Shown one piece after another: positions 7,799 through 13,919 of a stretch of 13,972 bases of DNA (positions are counted from its first letter, which is position 1; each line of letters opens with the position of its first letter). Made by a program: the position numbers and the translations under genes. Origin of the DNA: Actinomycetota bacterium (GTDB lineage Bacteria > Actinomycetota > Thermoleophilia > Gaiellales > Gaiellaceae). A model generated the notes under the pieces. The model saw nothing but the letters and a program-made list of their open reading frames with translations, ran no database searches and had not been told where the DNA came from. The stretch spans positions 1 through 13,972 of the forward strand of contig JACDGR010000048.1 in assembly GCA_013821525.1 (NCBI GenBank), read 5' to 3'.

Positions 7799-8245
7799 GT
7801 TGTGGACGGCTGAGGTTCTATCCGCTACGCGCGCTTCCTGCGGCCGGGTCCCAAGGTCACCGGCGACGGCTTCCCGTGGTCGCGCAACTGGATGTGCCCA
7901 GAGACGCGTGTTGGCTACGACTACGCGCACGCTGTGTCAGCGACACTCACGGCTCGCCTGCGTGGAGATTCACGACGAGAAAGCAGCGACCGTCACCTGC
8001 TTCCTCGAAAGAGCCGCGATCAGGTCGTTGTGCTTCGCTCTGGAATGACACTGGTGCGACGATCGTCGTCAGGTGTAAATAGCGGACAACGGCTCTGAGT
8101 GCACGTCAAGCTTCAATAGTGCGGATCCAGCACGCGGGCAAACACCGACTACATGGCGGTCGGAACGTAGGCGATACCTGGTGCTCTCTTGATCTACGCG
8201 ACTGAGGTCATCTCGCAGTGGCCGCTTGGCAGGTGTCGTTGTTGT
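7799..8245. other. Intergenic region between leftward gene groups
   Basis: These 447 bases lie downstream of the PilV-like gene and upstream of the GT-C-like gene, both leftward, so the promoter of the latter should be here, although I find no good -35/-10 pair. Visible items are a possible coding relic on the plus strand (7814-7963), a perfect 12-bp palindrome CGACGATCGTCG at 8057-8068, and a short stem CCGAC/GTCGG (8145-8149 and 8159-8163) without a T tract. No intact gene is supported. Confidence 0.4.
7814..7963 (+). pseudogene. Possible relic of a coding sequence on the plus strand
   Basis: After an in-frame stop at 7811-7813, the frame beginning GGT TCT ATC reads a protein-like stretch (RYARFLRPGPKVTGDGF, then FPWSRNWMCPETRVGYDYAH). 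About four in five codons end in G or C, which is higher than the opposite strand frame here. Past about 7963 the frame turns Arg/Ser-rich and loses this quality. There is no upstream start or ribosome site, so if real it is a decayed fragment of a formerly longer gene. No family is recognised, and chance in high-GC DNA remains possible. Confidence 0.2.
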
Positions 8246-8779
8246 CTAGGTAGTCGACGTGCCGTTGCTGGAGAAGTACGAAGTCTGGTGAGCAAGGTCC
8301 TGGCCGACGCAGTTCCAGGCAGCCACGGAGCCGGCGCGGACGCAGACCCTGATCTCGGTCGTACTCCCGGTCGCAGCCACGACCACCGTGTTGACCGTGT
8401 AACCACGATGATCGGGTGAGGTTGCCCCACTGACCGTCTGAGTCGCCGAATACGGATCGGGAAAGCCGCTGAACGGAGAGGTAGCCGTCGTGCAGGTCCC
8501 AGGCTTCGATGTCGACGGCGCCACGGGGATACAGCTGAACGGCATCGATCGATATGCCTCGAGCTGCCGGTCGGCGAGCGTGATCGCCGTGCCTTCTTTT
8601 CCCGCGTGGCTGAGCACTGCAATCGAAGAGGCGAAGACCGCGACGATCGCGCTGATCGCGACCGCGAGGATCGTCATGGCGATCAGCAGCTCGATCAGGC
8701 CGATCCCAGCTTCATCGCGCAGGTGAGCGCCGAACCGGTCGGCGCTCGGAGCTATGAGCAGCCGGTGACGGCGGGACAT
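8246..8779 (-). CDS. PilV-like type IV prepilin (minor pilin)
   Basis: The 177-aa product carries a class III N-terminal methylation signal: a basic 25-residue leader ending EAG, then IGLIELLIAMTILAVAISAIV, with cleavage after Gly25 and Glu at +5 of the mature protein. A following LADRQLEAYRSMPF segment resembles the post-helix region of PilV-type minor pilins. The globular part is small and Thr/Ser-rich with four Cys (in FSCIP, GTCTT, RVCVR and WNCVG), suggesting disulfides. It would be processed by a PilD peptidase and inserted in the inner membrane for pilus priming. The ATG lies within the upstream gene (28-base overlap), indicating coupling. A GTG at 8809 would lengthen the leader by ten residues. 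Pilin peptidase and pilus ATPase genes are not in the window. Confidence 0.82.
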   Translation of the reverse strand: MSRRHRLLIAPSADRFGAHLRDEAGIGLIELLIAMTILAVAISAIVAVFASSIAVLSHAGKEGTAITLADRQLEAYRSMPFSCIPVAPSTSKPGTCTTATSPFSGFPDPYSATQTVSGATSPDHRGYTVNTVVVAATGSTTEIRVCVRAGSVAAWNCVGQDLAHQTSYFSSNGTSTT

Positions 8780-10461
8780 TCGCGCCAACTGTGAGGGGCA
8801 ACACTCCACGTGTTCACGGTCCCGGTGGTCTGACCGATCGACCCGTCAGGGGGCGTCGACATCGACGCGAACGATGCGTCACCTTGCAGATGCGCCTGGT
8901 CTGCGAACACGGCTCCTGTGACTCGTCCGCTCGCGCCGAGGTCGAATGCGCCGTTCGCGTAGGCCGCGCCCTGGAAGAGAGAGTTGCCCTGCGGGGACGA
9001 GACGCTGAAGCCCGTGGATGTCGTGCTTCGGGGTGCCGGCGTCTGGATCAAGGTGTGGTTGACAGCCGCCAGCTGAAGCCGGTTGACATCCGTGTTCGGG
9101 TCCCAGGTCGAGTCGCAGTTACCGCTCAAGAGCGCGGCTGCCGTCGCGGCGCAGAAGTTGGCGCCACCCTTGCCGAAGACGACGGTTCCGTCCACGTAGA
9201 GCGTCCCCGAGCCCTTGTAGAACATCGACTGCGATCCGAAGGTGATGCTTCCGTCGATGAAGACCTTGCCGGTGATGGTCAGATAGCCCGGCGTCGACCC
9301 CGCGGCCTTTGTGAACTTCAGCTCACCGCCGGGGGTCACGCAATCCCATGACGTCGAACCGATCGTCGCAACGAAGTCGAGCGTTCCCCGGCTGACATTG
9401 GGCACGTTGTCGTTGTCGGTGAACGGAGACGACCCGCCGACATTGGAGCAGGGTTGGGCCGGACGTGATGCAACGCTGTTGTACGTGCTGAGCTCGTCTG
9501 CCGACTCGAACGACGGCTTCGTCGGGACGGGGGACGGCAAGGTGGGGAAGTAGTTCAGGGCCTGCACGCCGGATCCTGCCGTCGGGCTCGAGTTGGCGTT
9601 CAGGTTCTGGTTCGCGTCGCAACCGCTGAGCAGCGTCCAGCCGGATTGAGGCTGAGCCCAGCAGCCACCGACGATCTGCGCCGAAGCGACCCTGCCGTTG
9701 CCTGTTCCCGTGGGTGTCCCGATCGCATAGTTCACACCCTTGACGAAGAGCGAGCCTCCGATGTAGACGGTGTTGAGCGCCGTCGTGCTGAGGTTGCCGA
9801 ATGACGGGTTCGAGCCACCGCTGATGCAGACGTCCCCGTTGATCCAGGTCGGCGAGACGATGGTGGCGCTACCGGCCAACGTCGTGGTCGACGCGAGTGA
9901 GCAGATTGCGCCGTAGCTCGGAGCACCGCCGTACGGCGCTCCGCCCGTCACGAACCCGTAGCCCCAGATGGGGGATGTCGTTGTCCCGCCGGGTTGCGTG
10001 ACGAGCTGGAGCTTCTCGCGCAGGAGCTTCGTCACCTGCCCGGTGGGCGAGACCGCGGTCGACTGCACTGTCCACGCACCCGTCGCTGTCGAGAAGGTCG
10101 CTGTCCAGTCGACGGTCTTGTTCTGGTCGACGGATGTGCTGGCGGCCACCGATCGCGTGCCGCTGATCACGGTGCCGTCGGCTGGAAGTGTCGAGGAGCC
10201 GTTGTAGACGGAGGTGATCACGGCGTTCGCGGCCAGATCGAGACCCGCCTCCGACCCGGTGAATGCCCGGGCCCCCTGGCGTTCTCGGCCGGAGGTGTTC
10301 TGCGTGGAGGTGATGAGCGCCGCGGTCGTGGCGGCCGCGATCGTGATCACCATCATCACCATGAGCACGATCACGAGGGCAATGCCGGCCTCGCACTCGA
10401 TGCGATGCCGGAGTCGCCGCCACAGGTGGGGTCTACTGGTGTCGAAAGTCAATGTGTTCAA
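8752..10461 (-). CDS. PilX-like pilus assembly protein with a large beta-rich passenger domain
   Basis: The 569-aa product starts with a basic segment, then CEAG and a hydrophobic helix (IALVIVLMVMMVITIAAATTAALI, residues 27-50) followed by SGRERQGARAFTGSEAGLDLA, the pattern of PilX N-terminal domains, where Glu at +5 is often missing. The remaining 490 residues are Gly/Ser/Thr-rich with many Cys. They include short repeating beta turns (YLTITGKVFIDGSITFG, then GTLYVDGTVVFGKGG) that look like bactofilin or right-handed beta-helix coils. PilX is much shorter (about 200 aa), so this is an enlarged member, plausibly an exposed pilus subunit. The start is TTG 10461; no Shine-Dalgarno is seen, but a -10-like element lies just upstream. 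Its 3' end overlaps the PilV-like gene. It would function with the divergent PilW-like gene as a minor-pilin set. Confidence 0.72.
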   Translation of the reverse strand: MNTLTFDTSRPHLWRRLRHRIECEAGIALVIVLMVMMVITIAAATTAALITSTQNTSGRERQGARAFTGSEAGLDLAANAVITSVYNGSSTLPADGTVISGTRSVAASTSVDQNKTVDWTATFSTATGAWTVQSTAVSPTGQVTKLLREKLQLVTQPGGTTTSPIWGYGFVTGGAPYGGAPSYGAICSLASTTTLAGSATIVSPTWINGDVCISGGSNPSFGNLSTTALNTVYIGGSLFVKGVNYAIGTPTGTGNGRVASAQIVGGCWAQPQSGWTLLSGCDANQNLNANSSPTAGSGVQALNYFPTLPSPVPTKPSFESADELSTYNSVASRPAQPCSNVGGSSPFTDNDNVPNVSRGTLDFVATIGSTSWDCVTPGGELKFTKAAGSTPGYLTITGKVFIDGSITFGSQSMFYKGSGTLYVDGTVVFGKGGANFCAATAAALLSGNCDSTWDPNTDVNRLQLAAVNHTLIQTPAPRSTTSTGFSVSSPQGNSLFQGAAYANGAFDLGASGRVTGAVFADQAHLQGDASFASMSTPPDGSIGQTTGTVNTWSVAPHSWRECPAVTGCS

Positions 10462-10737
10462 CGCTTCGCCGCACTACTGTACCGTTCGTCACTGTCGGCC
10501 AACCCCGGCTCGTTCGCAGTCCCCCGGATGGGGGTCTGGGCGCCAGCCGGCTCGAGACCTGCATTTTCACTCAGAGACTAACCCCTTCGTGCGCCCTCAA
10601 CACCCTCCCTTTGGCTAGGTCGCGTGCGTCGATTCTCCGGCAAACTGGCTCTGATGTCGCCTGAAGTCTCTGCGAAAGGTGGAGGACGCCTCCGCGCTGA
10701 GGTCAAGGCGGGCGATCAGATTGCCGATGGGAGTCCT
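10462..10737. other. Divergent intergenic region with a GC-rich foldable core
   Basis: This lies between the leftward PilX-like and rightward PilW-like genes. Its core can form a perfect stem CCCCC/GGGGG around GGAT (10521-10534), bracketed by CCGGCT (10505-10510) pairing with AGCCGG (10545-10550), and a competing stem GGTCT/AGACC (10533-10537 and 10555-10559). Such alternative stems would suit a regulatory leader, though I could not match them to a known riboswitch class. The part after 10624 is open in the pilin frame but has mixed codon composition, so it may be leader instead of protein. Confidence 0.35.
10476..10481 (-). promoter_or_regulatory. Candidate -10 element for the PilX-like gene
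   Basis: On the minus strand TACAGT (reverse complement of ACTGTA) fits a -10 hexamer and would start transcription about eight bases before the TTG at 10461, a very short leader. A TTGGCC at 10502-10497 might serve as -35, but its 15-base spacing is short. Confidence 0.3.
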
Positions 10738-12819
10738 GTGCGGCCGCAACATCACGCAAGATCGATCGTGAGCAGGCTTCGCTGCGAGTCGGGGATGGGC
10801 CTGATCGAGTTGATCATCGTCATGGCAATCCTCACGGCGGTTCTCGGGGCCATCACCATCAGCTTCACATCGGCGACACGGTCGGAGACGAACGTCTCCC
10901 ATCGCCAGCAGGCTGAGGCGAATGCGCGGGCGGCGCTGACGCGGATGCGCGAAGACATCCACTGTTCGTACTACGTCCAGGCGGTCGCACCCAATCGCGA
11001 CGGCAGCGGCAACGTCATTCCGGGATTCTCGCTGTCCCTGACGGAGTTTGCGAACCAGTGTGCGGCTGTCGACACGACTGCCGGATCCGCCTCGTGCGGC
11101 ACCGGGGCCGGCTCGTCCTGTGTGTTTCTCCAGTGGTGCACTCTCCCCGACCCGGCCCATCCGGGATCGTTCAACCTTTACCGCAACAACTCCACGTGCG
11201 ATGGAACGAGCGGAGTCCGTGTGGCGAGCGACATTGTCGCGCCGGCGACCGGGTGGCCGCAGAACGCGGCCATCTCACCGACCCCTGCGAGCTGGGCCGG
11301 GAACCTGTGGCCCGCTTCCAGGGCGTGTCCGACCTCCTATCTGCCCACGCAGGCCGTCGATCTGGCTGTGAATCCGGACGCAACGGGTTCTCCGAACGAG
11401 ACCTACGAGCTGAAGGACGAGATCGTCCTCAGGAACGCCGGACGCTGCACCGGCGCCGCGGCGGTGAAGTCCTCACCGTCCTTGTCGGTAAGCGCTCCAT
11501 CTGCGGGAACCACGGGCACGGCGATCGGCGCGGGCTCGGTGCTCGCGACCATGACCGGCAGTTCCGGCACGAACGCGACCGCGACGATCACCTTCAGCGT
11601 CTTCGGTCCCTCGGCTTCCGCTCCCGCTACGTGCTCCGGCTGGACGACAGTCGGGACAGCGACGCCTGCCGGCGACGGGTCGTACACTCCGAGCGCCGGC
11701 TACACACCGGCGAGCGCCGGCACGTACTGGTGGTATGCCTCGTCACTCGGAGACAGCAACAACAATGCCGCGAACAGCACATGCCCGGCGACGGCCAGCA
11801 CCGTGGTCACGAACGCGAAGGTGTCCCCGACCCTCTCTGTCTCGGCTCCCGGAGCCGGAACGACCGGCGTCGCCATCGCCGGGTCGTCGATCACCGCCGC
11901 ACTGGCAGGCAGCGCAACCCCGACGGCCGCGATCACCTGGTCGGTGTTCGGGCCCTCAGCCGCTGCTCCCGCAACCTGTACCGGCTGGACGGCCGTCGGG
12001 ACGGCGTCGCCGGCAGGGGACGGAACCTTCAATTCGAACGCGGGGTACACGCCTGCCTCGGTCGGCAACTACTGGTGGTACGCGTCGTTCCCGGGCGACA
12101 GCAGCAACAACGCCGCCAACAGCACGTGCCCTGCCACGGTGAAGACGGTCGTCGCAGCGCCGCTTCCGGATACCTTCCTGGTCGCGAACCCTGGCACCCA
12201 GACGGCCGGCACGGCGTTCAATGTGACGATCACCGCCATCTTGCCGGGGGGCGGCACCGACACGACCTACACAGGTGTCAAGACGATCGTGTTCACCGGG
12301 CCGGCCAACGCGCCAAACGGCACGCCACCCACATATCCAGCCACGGTCACGTTCGCCAGCGGTGTCGGCACCGCCTCGATCACCTTGTTCAAGGCTGCTT
12401 CGACCACGTTGACCGCTACGCAAGCAGCTATCACTGGCACCTCTACCGCTTTCACCGTGAAGGCGGGAGCCCAGAAGGCACTGCAGTATGTGACGAGCGC
12501 GGCAGGAACGACGGTGGCGTGCCCCGCCGGCAACCTCGTCGTTGGGAACGGTGGATCGCTGACAGCCTTCGTCGCTGTGATCGACAACTACGGGAACCTG
12601 GCCGCGAACGGAGCGTCTGCGCTGACCATCACGATCACGAAGGTTTCCGGGGGCGGTAACGCACCGTCGCCCGCGACTCTGACCGTCGCTGCTTCGGCGA
12701 ACCCCGCCGTTACCTCCGGCTCGTCTCTGCTCAAGCTTCCCAACGGCAGTCCCGCCGACACGCCGTACCGGGCATCGTCGGGCGCACTGACGACGGTCAC
12801 CTGCATCGTCCAGCGATAG
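10738..12819 (+). CDS. PilW-like prepilin fused to tandem Ig-like repeats (putative adhesive pilus-tip protein)
   Basis: A 19-residue leader ending RCESG precedes MGLIELIIVMAILTAVLGA, a prepilin signal with Glu at +5; AEANARAALTRMREDIHCSYY after the helix is PilW-like. A pilin globular part with several Cys runs to about 11460. Then come two Ig-like repeats (11473-11823 and 11824-12153) and two more beta-rich Ig-like segments (about 12157-12465 and 12469-12819). At 693 aa it is about twice a normal PilW. The start is uncertain: GTG 10738 has GGGAG four bases upstream; GTG 10624, ATG 10654 and GTG 10768 keep the frame but lack ribosome sites. PilD-type cleavage and placement at a pilus tip, with the repeats exposed for binding, are inferred. 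It pairs with the leftward PilX/PilV-like genes. Confidence 0.8.
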   Translation: MRPQHHARSIVSRLRCESGMGLIELIIVMAILTAVLGAITISFTSATRSETNVSHRQQAEANARAALTRMREDIHCSYYVQAVAPNRDGSGNVIPGFSLSLTEFANQCAAVDTTAGSASCGTGAGSSCVFLQWCTLPDPAHPGSFNLYRNNSTCDGTSGVRVASDIVAPATGWPQNAAISPTPASWAGNLWPASRACPTSYLPTQAVDLAVNPDATGSPNETYELKDEIVLRNAGRCTGAAAVKSSPSLSVSAPSAGTTGTAIGAGSVLATMTGSSGTNATATITFSVFGPSASAPATCSGWTTVGTATPAGDGSYTPSAGYTPASAGTYWWYASSLGDSNNNAANSTCPATASTVVTNAKVSPTLSVSAPGAGTTGVAIAGSSITAALAGSATPTAAITWSVFGPSAAAPATCTGWTAVGTASPAGDGTFNSNAGYTPASVGNYWWYASFPGDSSNNAANSTCPATVKTVVAAPLPDTFLVANPGTQTAGTAFNVTITAILPGGGTDTTYTGVKTIVFTGPANAPNGTPPTYPATVTFASGVGTASITLFKAASTTLTATQAAITGTSTAFTVKAGAQKALQYVTSAAGTTVACPAGNLVVGNGGSLTAFVAVIDNYGNLAANGASALTITITKVSGGGNAPSPATLTVAASANPAVTSGSSLLKLPNGSPADTPYRASSGALTTVTCIVQR
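11473..12153 (+). repeat. Two tandem Ig-like protein repeats
   Basis: Repeat 1 (11473-11823, 117 codons) and repeat 2 (11824-12153, 110 codons) both begin SPxLSVSAP.AGTTG and share FGPS..APATC, GW..VGTA.PAGDG, AGYTPAS.G, YWWYAS and GD..NNAANSTCPAT. Conserved positions lie 115 codons apart, with a two-residue deletion in repeat 2. Each repeat has one Cys near its middle and one near its end, suited to an internal disulfide. The DNA copies have diverged substantially at synonymous sites, so the duplication is not recent. Confidence 0.85.
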
Positions 12820-12865
12820 AGAGCGCGGCAGGCTCGGATGCTGTTGATTCCGGTCGCAGCCACGG

Positions 12866-12893
12866 CGCCGATTTAGCGGACTCCGCCTCGGCG
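12866..12893. terminator. Possible bidirectional terminator between convergent genes
   Basis: CGCCGA (12866-12871) can pair with TCGGCG (12888-12893), enclosing an inner near-palindrome GCGGACTCCGC (12876-12886). It sits exactly between the stop of the Ig-repeat pilin and that of the 58-aa gene. There is no T tract on either strand, so it is only a candidate. Confidence 0.3.
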
Positions 12894-12897
12894 GTGC

Positions 12898-13074
12898 CTA
12901 GGAGGGATTGGCGAAATGGTCGGGCCTCGAACGCAGTTCGGCGGCCTTTTCGGATGCTTGGGCGAATAGACGTCTGGCCTCTTCCGGTGTGCTGCCCCTC
13001 ACGGTGATGTTCAACTCTCTAGACCCCGCGTGCCATCCGTTCTGGATGGGCTTGAGTTGTGGCGTGACTTCCAT
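12898..13074 (-). CDS. 58-aa small protein, function unknown
   Basis: Leftward from ATG 13074 to TAG at 12900-12898, the frame encodes 58 residues beginning MEVTPQLKPIQNGWHAG, followed by LNITVRGSTPEEARRLFA and ending RPDHFANPS. An AAGGAGG ribosome site (13090-13084) lies nine bases before the ATG, and a -35/-10 pair with 17-base spacing lies just above it; together they make this one of the best-supported starts in the window. The layout is a short beta segment, a Gly-Ser-Thr-Pro turn, then an amphipathic helix (EEARRLFAQASEKAAELRSR). The TPEEA turn and helix loosely recall HicB-like small antitoxins, but the resemblance is too slight to name it. It is divergent from the DUF5343-like gene and shares a regulatory region with it, so a functional pairing is possible. 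Confidence 0.75.
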   Translation of the reverse strand: MEVTPQLKPIQNGWHAGSRELNITVRGSTPEEARRLFAQASEKAAELRSRPDHFANPS

Positions 13075-13107
13075 GGGATGGTTCCTCCTTCGGCCTTGGG
13101 TTCGGTC

Positions 13108-13136
13108 ATCGTAGGACCAAGTCCCTAAGCCGTCAA
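13108..13136 (-). promoter_or_regulatory. Sigma70-type promoter of the 58-aa gene
   Basis: On the minus strand TTGACG (13136-13131) and TACGAT (13113-13108) are separated by 17 bases. Transcription would start near 13101, leaving a leader of about 27 bases that contains the AAGGAGG site. Its -35 box lies inside an inverted repeat, so the promoter may be repressed by a protein binding there. Confidence 0.65.
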
Positions 13137-13151
13137 AAGTTCTTTACGGCT
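13128..13151. promoter_or_regulatory. Inverted repeat overlapping the -35 box, candidate operator
   Basis: Arm AGCCGT (13128-13133) pairs with ACGGCT (13146-13151). Inside, AAAG (13136-13139) pairs with CTTT (13142-13145) around a TT centre, with two unpaired bases on the left. That is ten base pairs of dyad symmetry covering 24 bases, centred in the divergent promoter region and overlapping the 58-aa gene's -35. Confidence 0.45.
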
Positions 13152-13153
13152 AG

Positions 13154-13166
13154 TAACTGAAAGTTA
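13154..13166. promoter_or_regulatory. Short perfect inverted repeat abutting the DUF5343-like gene promoter
   Basis: TAACTgaaAGTTA is a perfect 5-3-5 dyad ending one base before the -35 box TTGCGC at 13168. Its position suits an operator or activator site. It is unlike the neighbouring larger dyad, so two different proteins might bind, or the match may be chance. Confidence 0.35.
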
Positions 13167-13167
13167 T

Positions 13168-13196
13168 TTGCGCTTGAGTGACGGAGTCTCTATACT
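13168..13196 (+). promoter_or_regulatory. Promoter of the DUF5343-like gene, predicted leaderless mRNA
   Basis: TTGCGC (13168-13173) and TATACT (13191-13196) have the ideal 17-base spacing. The -10 ends six bases before ATG 13203, so the transcript should begin at the A of the start codon. No Shine-Dalgarno precedes this ATG, in line with leaderless translation as is common in actinobacteria. Confidence 0.65.
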
Positions 13197-13202
13197 CCAT
13201 CC

Positions 13203-13919
13203 ATGGCAATCACTCACGACGGCCCCGCGCCGTACGCGCCCATCGCCCACGTGCTTCGGGCAATCGACCATTATCGGGAGAAGGCTCCAGCGGCTATGAC
13301 CAAGGAGCTTCTAATGAAGCTCGGGTACCCCGATTCTTACGCCACCCGCACGTTGCGGGCCTTGAGGCTGTTCGAGCTCGTCGACGACGCCGGGGTTCCT
13401 ATGGATGCCTTCAAGGAGCTACGGCGAGCCTCCGATACGGAGTTTCCCGCACGGCTTGAGCAGGTAATCCGCACTGCCTACAGCGAAGTGTTCGAAGTGG
13501 TAGACCCGGCAACCGCCGCAGAGGCCGCGGTGGACAACGCCTTTCGTTTCTATAACCCCGGCGCACAACGCGAGCGCATGGTTGTCCTTTTCATGGGCTT
13601 GTGCGAAGCGGCAGGAATGCTTCCCCCTGAGAAGGCGCCCCGCAGGCGCACGATGCGAGCCGGAGGAGTAAAAGCCCCGGCTCGGACCACATCGAATGGC
13701 CGTGCCGACGCGCCGGGCCAGACCAGGCGCACACCAGACGAGCGCAAGCCCAGAGTCGAGCCTGAGCCGGAAGTGCGGAAGGAAACGCCAGACACAGGCC
13801 CCCTTCGCGAGCGCTACATCAACATGCTCCTCTCAAAAGCTGAGAGCCAGGATCAACTTGATGACAAATTGCTCGACCGCATCGAAGCCCTGCTTCGTGA
13901 CGATGAGCAGAAAGACTGA
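13203..13919 (+). CDS. DUF5343-like protein with winged-helix-like N-terminal half
   Basis: The 238-aa product opens with YAPIAHVLRAIDHYREKAP (11-29), then TKELLMKLGYPDSYATRTLRALRLFELVDDAGVPMDAFKELR (33-74), which reads like a helix-turn-helix with a wing, then EQVIRTAYSEVFEV (86-99) and a VVLFMGLCEAAGM helix (127-139). This order matches what I know of DUF5343 proteins, whose biochemical role is undefined. Residues 143-200 form a basic, Pro/Arg-rich linker, and a charged C-terminal helix (about 201-238, LRERYINMLL then LLDRIEALLRDDEQ) may mediate contacts. The ATG is supported by a strong promoter placing the transcript start on it. Codon endings are more AT-rich than in the pilin and sugar genes, hinting at acquisition. 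A regulator of the divergent 58-aa gene is one possible role, unproven. Confidence 0.75.
   Translation: MAITHDGPAPYAPIAHVLRAIDHYREKAPAAMTKELLMKLGYPDSYATRTLRALRLFELVDDAGVPMDAFKELRRASDTEFPARLEQVIRTAYSEVFEVVDPATAAEAAVDNAFRFYNPGAQRERMVVLFMGLCEAAGMLPPEKAPRRRTMRAGGVKAPARTTSNGRADAPGQTRRTPDERKPRVEPEPEVRKETPDTGPLRERYINMLLSKAESQDQLDDKLLDRIEALLRDDEQKD

Noticed and set aside
7799..7930. 44-residue N-terminal extension of the GT-C-like protein from GTG 7930
   Set aside because: No ribosome site, weaker codon composition than the rest of the gene, and no signal or membrane segment; ATG 7798 gives a normal polytopic N-terminus.
10462..10737. c-di-GMP-I riboswitch ahead of the pilin genes
   Set aside because: The expected GEMM conserved bases and tetraloop-receptor arrangement could not be located on either strand by eye.
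11058..12659. 533-codon plus-strand frame overlapping the Ig-repeat pilin
   Set aside because: It reads Arg/His/Asp-rich low-quality protein in another frame of the repeats; the pilin frame has the prepilin motif and the conserved repeats.
12908..13114. 68-codon plus-strand frame over the 58-aa gene
   Set aside because: No ribosome site or promoter on that strand, whereas the minus-strand gene has both.
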